This document shows, in pieces, positions 1 through 7,950 of a stretch of 64,000 nucleotides of DNA. The notes beneath the pieces are model-generated. The model made no database searches, was not told the DNA's origin, and saw only the letters and a list, made by a program, of their open reading frames with translations. This stretch comes from Variovorax sp. 770b2. GTDB taxonomy: Bacteria > Pseudomonadota > Gammaproteobacteria > Burkholderiales > Burkholderiaceae_C. A program made the position numbers and the translations under genes. Positions within the stretch are counted from its first letter, which is position 1. Each line of letters begins with the position of its first letter. Location of the stretch: positions 1,335,796 to 1,399,795 of the forward strand of contig NZ_FOXJ01000001.1 of assembly GCF_900115685.1 (NCBI RefSeq), written 5' to 3'.

Positions 1-162
1 GTCTTCGTGCAGCGAACCGTTGAACAGCGCGAACAGCGACGACTTGCCGGCGCCGTTGCGCCCCACCAGGCCGACCTTTTCGCCGGGGTTGAGATTGACG
101 GTGGCGCCGTCGAGGAGTTTCTTGGCGCTGCGGCGAAGAATGACGTTTTTGAGAGTAATCAT
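1..162 (-). CDS. ABC-F family ATP-binding protein, N-terminal fragment
   Basis: Only the first 54 codons lie in the window; the gene continues past the left edge. The frame opens with ATG at 162 and reads as a nucleotide-binding domain start (MITLKNVILRRSAKKLL) followed by the Walker A motif GRNGAGKSS near residues 34-42. The lack of membrane segments before Walker A and the 'KNV..R....LLDGA' opening fit soluble ABC-F ATPases (Uup/YheS/EttA group), which act on ribosomes, rather than a transporter subunit. The subfamily cannot be fixed from this fragment. It is co-oriented with prmB, 179 bp downstream of that gene's stop. Confidence 0.75.
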   Translation of the reverse strand, partial: MITLKNVILRRSAKKLLDGATVNLNPGEKVGLVGRNGAGKSSLFALFNGSLHED

Positions 163-341
163 GAAATAGGAACCGTAGGGGCGATTATCCCGTCCGGCCC
201 CGACGGTCTGGCGCGAGGGGGCAAAAGAGGGGCATCACCCGGTCAAGGGGACCGCAGCCAGGGCTGCGAAAAAGCGGCGGAGCGCGGCGAAAAGGGGCTT
301 GGGCGGGCGCAGCTAACGCGCGCCGGCGCCGGCAAGCTGCG

Positions 342-1220
342 TCATGGCGGGGAGAGCGACGCGAGCGCCGCCCGGGTCACGAGCAGGACCTGGTCCTCGC
401 CCGCCGAGGTTTCGAGCCACACCACCTCCAGCTGCGGGAATGCCGCCTCGAAGTAGTCGCGCTCGTTGCCGATTTCCAGCACCAGCACGGCCTCTTCGCG
501 CATGCGGGAAGGCGCGTCGGCGAACAGCTTTCGGATGAAGTCCATGCCATCGGCGCCACCGGCCAGCGCCAGCTCGGGCTCGGCCCGGTATTCGGCGGGC
601 AGGGCGGCCATGCTGGCGCTGTTCACGTAGGGCGGATTGCACAGCACCAGGTCGTAGGGGCCGGGCAGATTGGCCATGCCATCGGACTCGACCAGCTTCA
701 CACGCGCATCGAGTTCGTGCCGGGTGACATTGATTGCCGCGACTTCGAGCGCCTCGACGGACAGGTCGGCCGCATCCACCGTCACGTCCGGGTAGGTCAT
801 GGCCGCCAGCACGGCCAGGCTGCCGTTGCCGGTGCACAGGTCGAGCACGCGCTCGGTGTGCGTGCCGAGCCAGTAGTCGATGCTGCCGTCGGCGATCAGT
901 TCGGCGACGAAGCTGCGCGGCACGATGGCGCGCTCGTCCACGTAGAAGGGCACGCCCTGCAGCCAGGCTTCCTTGGTGAGGTAGGCGGCAGGCTTGCGCG
1001 AGGCGATGCGTTCATCGAGCAGCGCGGCGACCTTGCCGGCATCGGCCGGCGAGACGGCGGTGTCGGCCACCGCGTCGATGTCGTCCAGCGGCAGCTTCAG
1101 GCGCCACAGCACCAGCCACGCGGCTTCGTCGAAGGCATTGGCCGTGCCGTGCCCGAAGGCGACACCGGCTTCTTCCAGCCGCTTCGCGCCGGCCTCGATG
1201 AGTTGGATGACCGTGCTCAC
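342..1220 (-). CDS. prmB: Ribosomal protein L3 N5-glutamine methyltransferase PrmB
   Basis: A 292-residue SAM-dependent methyltransferase of the HemK/PrmB family, which methylates a glutamine side chain of ribosomal protein L3. The SAM-binding motif I is VLDLCTGNGSL at about residues 125-135 and the family's catalytic NPPY is at 195-198. The N-terminal helical region (1-90) and the 'VPRSFVAELI' stretch are PrmB-like rather than PrmC-like. The start is GTG at 1220, supported by a GGAGG Shine-Dalgarno about 7 nt upstream. It lies just downstream of dapE on the same strand. Confidence 0.93.
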   Translation of the reverse strand: MSTVIQLIEAGAKRLEEAGVAFGHGTANAFDEAAWLVLWRLKLPLDDIDAVADTAVSPADAGKVAALLDERIASRKPAAYLTKEAWLQGVPFYVDERAIVPRSFVAELIADGSIDYWLGTHTERVLDLCTGNGSLAVLAAMTYPDVTVDAADLSVEALEVAAINVTRHELDARVKLVESDGMANLPGPYDLVLCNPPYVNSASMAALPAEYRAEPELALAGGADGMDFIRKLFADAPSRMREEAVLVLEIGNERDYFEAAFPQLEVVWLETSAGEDQVLLVTRAALASLSPP

Positions 1221-1258
1221 AGGATGACCTCCGCGCTTCGCGCTGCGGTGCGAGCTTG

Positions 1259-1276
1259 CTTGGGGCGGCCCGGCGC
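1259..1276. repeat. Dispersed GC-rich repeat, copy 1
   Basis: The 18-base string CTTGGGGCGGCCCGGCGC sits in the 61-bp gap between dapE and prmB. An identical string occurs at 54420-54437 between guaB and the toxin-antitoxin genes, where it is part of two back-to-back hairpins. Both copies are intergenic, consistent with a REP-like dispersed element. Only two copies were noticed in this window. Confidence 0.5.
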
Positions 1277-1281
1277 TGCGC

Positions 1282-2457
1282 TCATCGCGCGAGCGAGGCT
1301 TCGAGCCTGTCGAGCGTGCGCCGGTAGATGTTCTTCAGCGTCTCGATCTCGGCCACGTCGATGTGCTCGTCGATCTTGTGGATGCTGGCGTTGACCGGGC
1401 CGAGCTCGACCACCTGCTTGCAGATCTTGGCGATGAAGCGCGCATCGCTCGTGCCGCCGCTGGTCGAGAGTTCGGTCGCGATGCCGGTTTCGTCGGCGAT
1501 GGCCGCCTGCACCGAGGCGACGAGCTCGCCGGGCGTGGTCAGGAAGGGCAGGCCGCCGACGGTCCACGCGAGCGTGTAGTCCACGCCATGCGCATCGAGC
1601 ACCGCATGCACGCGCTGCTGCAGCGATTCGGGCGTCGATTCGGTCGAGAAGCGGAAGTTGAAATCGATCACCGCATTGCCCGGGATCACGTTGCTCGCGC
1701 CCGTGCCCGAATGGAAATTGCTGATCTGCCAGCTGGTCGGCTGGAAATAGCCGTTGCCCGCATCCCAGCCGCCGGCCGCGTTGAGAGCCACCAGTTCGGC
1801 CAGCGCCGGCGCCACCGAATGCACCGGGTTCTTCGCCAGGTGCGGGTAGGCGATGTGCCCCTGCACGCCCTTGACCGTGAGCTTGCCGCTCATGGTGCCG
1901 CGACGGCCGTTCTTGATCATGTCGCCGCAGCGTTCCACGGCCGTGGGCTCGCCGACGATGCAGTAGTCGATGACCTCGCCGCGCGCGGCCAGCGTGTTGC
2001 AGACGATGACGGTGCCGTCCACGCCCGGGCCTTCTTCATCGCTCGTGAGCAGCAGGGCCAGCGTGAGCTTCGGGTCGGGCGTGCTCTGCAGAAATTCCTC
2101 GATGGACACCACGAACGCCGCCACCGAGGTCTTCATGTCGCACGCGCCGCGGCCGTACAGCTTGCCGTCGCGGTGCGTGGGCGTGAATGGGTGGCTGGTC
2201 CATTGCTCGACCGGGCCGGTGGGCACCACGTCGGTGTGGCCGGCAAACACCAGCGTCTTGCTGCCGGTGGCGTTTGCCGGGCGGCGCACCGCCCACAGGT
2301 TGGTCACCCGGAAATCGGCCGGCCCGCTCTCGATGGTTTCGAGCGCGAAGCCCAGTTGCGCCAGCCGTTCGCCCAGGATCTGTTGGCAGCCCGCGTCGTC
2401 AGGGGTGACCGAGGGGCGCGAGATGAGTTGTTCGGCGAGCTGGAGCGTGCGGGACAT
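1282..2457 (-). CDS. dapE: Succinyl-diaminopimelate desuccinylase DapE
   Basis: A 391-residue M20-family zinc hydrolase that removes succinate from N-succinyl-LL-2,6-diaminopimelate, a step of lysine and peptidoglycan precursor synthesis in the cytoplasm. Zinc-site motifs are visible: AGHTDVVP (residues 72-79), GRGACDMK (102-109) and the catalytic SDEEG (139-143). Length matches the family (about 375-390). It is followed on the same strand by prmB and preceded 18 bp away by the pilU-like gene, with dapD and dapC just upstream, so three dap genes are grouped here. Confidence 0.95.
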   Translation of the reverse strand: MSRTLQLAEQLISRPSVTPDDAGCQQILGERLAQLGFALETIESGPADFRVTNLWAVRRPANATGSKTLVFAGHTDVVPTGPVEQWTSHPFTPTHRDGKLYGRGACDMKTSVAAFVVSIEEFLQSTPDPKLTLALLLTSDEEGPGVDGTVIVCNTLAARGEVIDYCIVGEPTAVERCGDMIKNGRRGTMSGKLTVKGVQGHIAYPHLAKNPVHSVAPALAELVALNAAGGWDAGNGYFQPTSWQISNFHSGTGASNVIPGNAVIDFNFRFSTESTPESLQQRVHAVLDAHGVDYTLAWTVGGLPFLTTPGELVASVQAAIADETGIATELSTSGGTSDARFIAKICKQVVELGPVNASIHKIDEHIDVAEIETLKNIYRRTLDRLEASLAR

Positions 2458-2475
2458 CGGGGAAAAGGGGTTCGT

Positions 2476-3624
2476 TCAGAACTTCACGTCGAGCGTGATG
2501 TCGGTGAAGGTGGGTTCGTCGACTTGGTCGGTGAGATTGCGGTCGTCGATCTGCTGCTTGGGCGCAGCGCGGTTCTGCAGGCGCCACAGCAGGTTGGTGG
2601 GCGAGTCGGAGTGGGCCAGGCCCTCTTCGCGCGTCACGCGCTCCTCGGTGATGAGGCGGGCGATGTCTTCCTCGAAGGTCTGCGAGCCTTCGGCCATCGA
2701 CTGCTGCATGGCCTCCTTGACGGCGGAGAAGTCGCCTTTTTCGATCAGGTCGGCCACGAGCGCGGTGTTCAGCATGACTTCCAGCGCCGGCACGCGCGCG
2801 CCGGCCGGCGTGCGCAACAGGCGCTGCGACACGATGGCGCGCAGCGCGCCGCCCAGGTCGCCCAGCAGCGTGGAGCGCACTTCCACCGGAAAGAAGCTCA
2901 GGATGCGGTTCAGCGCGCGGTAGCTGTTGTTGGCGTGCAGCGTGGCCACGCACAGGTGCCCCGACTGCGCGTAGGCGATGGCGGCCGTCATGGTCTCGCG
3001 GTCGCGGATTTCGCCGATCTGGATCACGTCGGGCGCCTGGCGCAGCGCGTTCTTGAGCGCGATGTGCAGCGAGGTGGTGTCGCTGCCCACGTCGCGCTGG
3101 TTCACCAGCGATTTCTTGTTGGTGTAGGTGAACTCGATCGGCTCTTCCACCGTGAGGATGTGGCCGCTGGCGTTCTCGTTGCGGTAGTCCAGCATCGAGG
3201 CCAGGGTGGTGGTCTTGCCCGCGCCGGTCGCGCCGACCATCAGGATCAGCCCGCGCTTGTCCATGATCAGCGTCTTCAGGATGTCGGGCAGGTTCAGGTC
3301 GGCAAAGCTCGGGATGACCGAGGCGATGTGCCGCACCACCACCGCATAGGTGCCGCGCTGGCGCATGGCGCTGATGCGGTAGTTGCCGGCGCCTTCCAGG
3401 GCGACGGCCATGTTCAGTTCGCCCGTGTTCTCCAGCTCCTGGATGCGGGCCTCGGGCACCACCTCGGACAAGAGCGCGAGCGGCGCCGTCGCGGGCAGGA
3501 CCTGCGCATTGATCGGCACGCAGATGCCGTTGATGCGGATCATCACCGGGGAGTGAGCCGAGAGGTAGATGTCGGAGGCCTTGCGCTCGGCCATCAAACG
3601 AAGAATTCGCTCCATCATGTTCAT
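2476..3624 (-). CDS. pilU: PilT/PilU-family type IV pilus retraction ATPase
   Basis: A 382-residue hexameric secretion ATPase. Visible motifs are Walker A GATGAGKT (131-138), Asp box LTVEEPIEF (157-165), Walker B QIGEIRD (202-208) and His box HLCVATLHAN (223-232). The family powers retraction of type IV pili at the inner membrane. The length and the C-terminal extension after residue 340 fit PilU (about 380) better than PilT (about 345), but assignment between paralogs is by length and context only. It sits alone between dapE and dapD without other pilus genes; the minus-strand order dapC-dapD-pilU-dapE suggests co-transcription with lysine genes. Start is ATG (MNMMERIL); the ATG two codons later is an alternative. 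Confidence 0.85.
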   Translation of the reverse strand: MNMMERILRLMAERKASDIYLSAHSPVMIRINGICVPINAQVLPATAPLALLSEVVPEARIQELENTGELNMAVALEGAGNYRISAMRQRGTYAVVVRHIASVIPSFADLNLPDILKTLIMDKRGLILMVGATGAGKTTTLASMLDYRNENASGHILTVEEPIEFTYTNKKSLVNQRDVGSDTTSLHIALKNALRQAPDVIQIGEIRDRETMTAAIAYAQSGHLCVATLHANNSYRALNRILSFFPVEVRSTLLGDLGGALRAIVSQRLLRTPAGARVPALEVMLNTALVADLIEKGDFSAVKEAMQQSMAEGSQTFEEDIARLITEERVTREEGLAHSDSPTNLLWRLQNRAAPKQQIDDRNLTDQVDEPTFTDITLDVKF

Positions 3625-3675
3625 CGGTCTCTCTCCTCGGGTCTGTTGTTTTCTAACGGGACAAAAGCAGGGGGA

Positions 3676-4509
3676 TCAGTCGCGCAGCAGGTCGTTCAGG
3701 CTGGTCTTGGAGCGCGTTTGCGCATCGACCGTCTTCACGATGATGGCGGCGTAGGTGCTGTAGTCCTGGCCCGACTTGGTCTTCTTGGGCAGGTTGCCGC
3801 TGATGACGACGCTGCCCGAGGGCACGCGGCCGAAGGAGGTCTCGCCGGTGTCGCGGTTGAAGATCGGGGTGCTCTGGCCGATGTACACGCCCATGCCGAG
3901 CACCGAGTTTTCTTCGATCACCACGCCTTCGACCACTTCGGAGCGCGCGCCGATGAAGCAGTTGTCCTCGATGATGGTCGGGCCGGCCTGCAGCGGCTCC
4001 AGCACGCCGCCGATGCCCACGCCGCCCGACAGGTGCACGTTGGCGCCGATCTGCGCGCACGAACCCACCGTGGCCCAGGTGTCGACCATGGTGCCTTCGC
4101 CCACGTAGGCGCCGATGTTCACGTAGGAGGGCATCAGGATCGCGCCCTTGGCGATGAAGCTGCCGCGGCGGGCCACGGCCGGCGGCACGATGCGCACGCC
4201 CGATTCCTTCAGTTCGCCGGCCGACAGGTGCGAGAACTTGGTGGGCACCTTGTCGTAGAAGCCGAGCGAGCCGGCCTGCATCTGTTCGTTGTCCTTCAGG
4301 CGGAACGACAGCAGCACGGCCTTCTTGATCCACTGGTGCACCGTCCACTTGCCGACGCTTTCGCGGGTGGCCACGCGCAGCTTGCCGTTGTTGAGCTCGG
4401 TGATCACGTGCTCCACGGCGTCGCGCACTTCGGCGGAGGCGGCGGAAGACGAGATGTTGGCGCGGTCTTCCCACGCGGCGTCGATGATTTGTTGCAGTTG
4501 CTGGGTCAT
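3676..4509 (-). CDS. dapD: Tetrahydrodipicolinate N-succinyltransferase DapD
   Basis: A 277-residue enzyme that succinylates 2,3,4,5-tetrahydropyridine-2,6-dicarboxylate using succinyl-CoA, the step before DapC. An N-terminal helical domain (1-100) is followed by a left-handed beta-helix of hexapeptide repeats (about 100-240; for example [20 protein letters not shown]) typical of acyltransferases of this type. Length matches the family (about 274). It lies between dapC upstream (61 bp) and pilU downstream (51 bp), all on the minus strand. Confidence 0.95.
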   Translation of the reverse strand: MTQQLQQIIDAAWEDRANISSSAASAEVRDAVEHVITELNNGKLRVATRESVGKWTVHQWIKKAVLLSFRLKDNEQMQAGSLGFYDKVPTKFSHLSAGELKESGVRIVPPAVARRGSFIAKGAILMPSYVNIGAYVGEGTMVDTWATVGSCAQIGANVHLSGGVGIGGVLEPLQAGPTIIEDNCFIGARSEVVEGVVIEENSVLGMGVYIGQSTPIFNRDTGETSFGRVPSGSVVISGNLPKKTKSGQDYSTYAAIIVKTVDAQTRSKTSLNDLLRD

Positions 4510-4569
4510 GGAGAGGGTCTCGGGTGAAAAATCGGGGCCAGGAGCCTTGGGAAGCGGTGCCTCGGCGCG

Positions 4570-5781
4570 TCAGCGCCGGCCGTCTTGCACGAAGCGGACG
4601 ATGCGTTTGGCGGCTTCCACGCACTCGGCCGTTTCGGCCACCAGGGCCATTCGGATGCGGCCCCGGCCGGGGTTGGCGCTGTGGGCCGTGTTTCGCGCCA
4701 GATAGCTCCCCGGCAGAACCGTGACATTGTATTGAGCGTAGAGCGCGCGGGCGAAGGCTTCGTCGTCGCCAGCCCACACTTCGGGCACGCCGGCCCAGAG
4801 GTAGAAACTGGCGTCGGGCAGGCGCACGTCGAGCACGGGTTCGAGCAGCGGCGTGACGGCGGCGAACTTGGCGCGGTACTTGGCGCGGTTCTCCACCACG
4901 TGCGCTTCGTCGCCCCAGGCCGCGATGCTGGCGGCCGCCACGGTGCCGCTCATGGCGCTGCCGTGGTAGGTGCGGTAGAGCAGAAACTTCTTGATGATCG
5001 CCGCGTCGCCCGCCACGAAGCCGCTGCGCAGGCCCGGCACGTTGCTGCGCTTGGACAGCGAGGTGAGGGCGATCAGGTTCCTGAAATCGGGCCGGCCCAG
5101 CTTCACCGAGGCTTCGAGGCCGCTCAACGGGGGCTCGTCGCGGAAGTAGATCTCGCTGTAGCACTCGTCGGCCGCGATCACGAAGCCGTGGCGGTCCGAC
5201 AGGGCGAAGAGCTTCTGCCATTCGTCGAGCGCCATCACCGCGCCGGTCGGGTTGCCCGGCGAGCAGACGAACACCAGCTGCGTGCGGGCCCAGATGTCGT
5301 CGGGCACGCTGTCCCAGTCGACCGCGAAATTGCGCGACGGCACGCTGGGCACGTAGTACGGCTCGGCGCCCGAGAGGAGGGCCGCGCCCTCGTAGATTTG
5401 ATAGAACGGATTGGGCGAGAGCACCACCGGCTGCGGCGAGACGGTGGCATCGATCACCGTTTGCGCCAGCGAGAACAGCGCCTCGCGCGAGCCGTTGACC
5501 GGCAGCACCTGCGTGGCCGGATCGAGCGCGAGGCCATAGCGGGTCTGGAGCCAGTCGGTGAAGGCGCTGCGCAGTTTCAGGTCGCCGGCGGTGGCAGGGT
5601 AGGCGGCCAGCGCGCCGAGGCTGGCGCTCAGCGCTTCCTTGATGAAAGCCGGCGTGGCGTGCTTGGGTTCGCCGATGCCGAGGCTGATGGGTGCGTATTC
5701 GGGGACGGGCGTGACGCCCGCGAACAGTTGCTTCAGCCGCTCGAAGGGGTACGGCTGCAACTTGGAAAGCAAGGGATTCAT
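4570..5781 (-). CDS. dapC: N-succinyldiaminopimelate aminotransferase DapC
   Basis: A 403-residue class I/II PLP-dependent aminotransferase that converts N-succinyl-2-amino-6-ketopimelate to N-succinyl-LL-diaminopimelate. The Schiff-base lysine is in TSLSKRSNVPG (Lys244), the PLP-contact aspartate in AADECYSE (Asp205), and the SPGNPTG loop is at 174-180. I chose the ATG at 5781 (MNPLLSKLQPYPFERL) because related DapC proteins begin this way; an in-frame GTG at 5802 would add seven residues. It is the first of a dapC-dapD-pilU-dapE group on the minus strand. Confidence 0.93.
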   Translation of the reverse strand: MNPLLSKLQPYPFERLKQLFAGVTPVPEYAPISLGIGEPKHATPAFIKEALSASLGALAAYPATAGDLKLRSAFTDWLQTRYGLALDPATQVLPVNGSREALFSLAQTVIDATVSPQPVVLSPNPFYQIYEGAALLSGAEPYYVPSVPSRNFAVDWDSVPDDIWARTQLVFVCSPGNPTGAVMALDEWQKLFALSDRHGFVIAADECYSEIYFRDEPPLSGLEASVKLGRPDFRNLIALTSLSKRSNVPGLRSGFVAGDAAIIKKFLLYRTYHGSAMSGTVAAASIAAWGDEAHVVENRAKYRAKFAAVTPLLEPVLDVRLPDASFYLWAGVPEVWAGDDEAFARALYAQYNVTVLPGSYLARNTAHSANPGRGRIRMALVAETAECVEAAKRIVRFVQDGRR

Positions 5782-5899
5782 GGGCGGGATTATCGGTGAC
5801 ACCTGTTACCGCACTCGGCGAAACGGTGACAGGCGTCGCTGTTTGGCGGCCTGCCTGCCCCTGCCAGACCGCCCGCCAGACCGCCCGCCCGGGCGGATG

Positions 5900-6538
5900 T
5901 CAGGCGGCGCTGCGCCGGTAGAAGGCGAGCGAGCCCGCCAGCGCCAGCAGCATGCCGCCGCAGGCGCGGTCGATCCAGCGGGTGGCCGAGATGGTCAAAA
6001 GCCGTATCGCGCGGGCGCCGACGAAGGCGTAGGCCAGCATCACCAGCGTGTCCAGGCCCGCGAAGATGAACGCGATGATCAGGTACTGCGGCGTCTGCGC
6101 GGCCGTCGGGTCGATGAACTGCGGCAGCAGGGCCGAGCAGAAGATGTAGCCCTTGGGGTTGGTCACCGCCACGAGAAACGACTTGAAGAAGATGCGCCGG
6201 CTTTCGCCCGCCGTGACCGTCGCGGCGCCGTCCGCGGTTGGCAGCTGGAAGCCGCCCTTGGAACGCAGCATGCGCAGGCCGAGCCACGCCAGGTAGACCG
6301 CGCCGACCCACTTCAACATCGAGAACCAGAACTCCGACGCCGCCAGCAGCGCGCCGAGCCCGAGCGCCACCGCGCCGACCAGCACGAAGTCAGACAACAC
6401 CGCACCGAGCATGCCCGGCAGCGCCCGGCGCACGCCGTGGCGCGACCCATTGCTCAGCGCCAGCAGCACGGTGGGACCGGGCGTGGCGATGGCCGCGAAG
6501 GCCACGATGGCGAACAACAGGGCGGTGGCGAGCGTCAT
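5900..6538 (-). CDS. LysE/RhtB-family amino acid exporter
   Basis: A 212-residue inner-membrane protein with about six hydrophobic segments. The N-terminus (TLATALLFAIVAFAAIATPG followed by PTVLLALSNG) carries the family signature 'tPGP' at the end of TM1, found in LysE/RhtB exporters of basic or neutral amino acids. The substrate cannot be told from sequence. Its position between dapC (lysine synthesis) and argA (arginine synthesis) makes export of a basic amino acid an attractive but unproven guess. Confidence 0.85.
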   Translation of the reverse strand: MTLATALLFAIVAFAAIATPGPTVLLALSNGSRHGVRRALPGMLGAVLSDFVLVGAVALGLGALLAASEFWFSMLKWVGAVYLAWLGLRMLRSKGGFQLPTADGAATVTAGESRRIFFKSFLVAVTNPKGYIFCSALLPQFIDPTAAQTPQYLIIAFIFAGLDTLVMLAYAFVGARAIRLLTISATRWIDRACGGMLLALAGSLAFYRRSAA

Positions 6539-6563
6539 CGTGGTGTCTCCGTCTGGGCGTGTT

Positions 6564-7910
6564 TCAGATCTTCTTGACCAGGACCATGCTCTTGCGGTCC
6601 CAGTTGTACTTGCGCTTGCGGGCCTCGGGCAGCCAGTCGGGGTTGACCTGCTGGAAGCCGCGCTTCAGGAACCAATGCATCGTGCGCGTGGTGAGCACGA
6701 AGATGCTTTCCAGGCCCATGGACTTGGCGCGGTGCTCGATGCGCTTCAGGATGCGTTCGCCGTCGCCCTGCGACTGCGACAGCGGCGACACGGTCAGCGC
6801 CGCCATCTCGGCCGTCTTCGCCTCGGGGTACGGGTAGAGCGCCGCGCAGCCGAAGATCACGCCGTCGTGCTCGATCACCGTGTAGTGGCCCACGTCGCGC
6901 TCGATCTCGGTGCGGTCGCGCTTGACCAGCGTTCCATCGCGCTCGAAGGGCTCGATGAGTTGCAGGATGCCGCCAATGTCGTCCACGGTGGCTTCGCGCA
7001 GGCTCTCGAGTTTTTCGTCGATCACCATGGTGCCGACGCCGTCGTGCACGTACACCTCCAGCAGCAGCGAGCCGTCCAGCGCGAACGGCAGGATGTGGTT
7101 GCGCTCCACGCCGCCCTTGCAGGCCTTCACGCAGTGCTGCAGGTAGAAGGCGGTGTCGGTGGGTTTCTGCGCCGGGGGGAGGGAGGCGAGCAGCTTCTCG
7201 GCGGCGTCCAGCGGCAGTTCGGTGTCGATCGGGTTGTCTTCGCTCTCGGGCAGTTCGCTGTCCATGCGGATGCCGGGAATCTCGGTCAGGAAGATCAGCT
7301 TGTCGGCCTGGATCGAGATGGCCACGCTCGTGGCGACTTCTTCCATCGTGAGGTTGAAGGCCTCGCCGGTGGGCGAAAAACCGAAGGGCGACATGAGCAC
7401 CATCGCGCCGAAGTCCAGCGTGCGGCGGATGCCCGAGGCATCCACCTTGCGCACGAGGCCCGAATGCTTGAAGTCGACCCCGTCGACCACGCCCACGGGG
7501 CGCGCGGTGATGAAGTTGCCCGAGATCACCCGCACCGTCGAGCCGGCCATCGGCGTGTTCGGCAGGCCCTGGCTGAAGGCCGCTTCGATCTCGTAGCGCA
7601 ACTGGCCGGCGGCTTCCTGCGCGGAGTCGAGTGCCACCTCGTCGGTGATGCGGATGCCGTGCGAGTAGCGCGCCTCGTGGCCCTTGGCCGCCAACTGCTC
7701 GTTGACCTGTGGACGGAAGCCGTGCACCAGCACGATCTTCACGCCCATGCTCTGGATCAGCGCCAGGTCTTGCGCGATGTTCTGCAGCTTGCCCGCCGCG
7801 ATCGCCTCGCCCGCCAGGCCGACCACGAAAGTCTTACCGCGGTGCGTGTGGATGTAGGGCGCGACCGAGCGGAACCAGGGCACGAAGGTGAAATTGAAGA
7901 CGGTGGACAT
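6564..7910 (-). CDS. argA: Amino-acid N-acetyltransferase ArgA
   Basis: A 448-residue N-acetylglutamate synthase, first step of arginine synthesis. It has an N-terminal amino acid kinase-like domain (about 20-290; VLVHGFRPQVN near 61-71, which serves as the arginine feedback site in the family) and a C-terminal GNAT acetyltransferase domain (about 300-448) that includes LSQSQGDGERILKRIE, the acetyl-CoA loop. The ATG at 7910 (MSTVFNFTFVPWFRS) gives the family's usual length (about 443); the open frame extends upstream to 8168, but that part is low-complexity and overlaps the next gene. The gap to the upstream gene is 40 bp. Confidence 0.93.
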   Translation of the reverse strand: MSTVFNFTFVPWFRSVAPYIHTHRGKTFVVGLAGEAIAAGKLQNIAQDLALIQSMGVKIVLVHGFRPQVNEQLAAKGHEARYSHGIRITDEVALDSAQEAAGQLRYEIEAAFSQGLPNTPMAGSTVRVISGNFITARPVGVVDGVDFKHSGLVRKVDASGIRRTLDFGAMVLMSPFGFSPTGEAFNLTMEEVATSVAISIQADKLIFLTEIPGIRMDSELPESEDNPIDTELPLDAAEKLLASLPPAQKPTDTAFYLQHCVKACKGGVERNHILPFALDGSLLLEVYVHDGVGTMVIDEKLESLREATVDDIGGILQLIEPFERDGTLVKRDRTEIERDVGHYTVIEHDGVIFGCAALYPYPEAKTAEMAALTVSPLSQSQGDGERILKRIEHRAKSMGLESIFVLTTRTMHWFLKRGFQQVNPDWLPEARKRKYNWDRKSMVLVKKI

Positions 7911-7950
7911 GGGGCGTGATTGTGCATTCTTGGAAGGGGTTTCGTACGGC

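Noticed and set aside
1363..4527. A 1054-codon plus-strand open frame opposite dapE, pilU and dapD
   Set aside because: It is antisense to three genes with intact catalytic motifs, and its translation is His/Arg/Gly/Ala-rich low-complexity sequence, as expected for the antisense of GC-rich genes.
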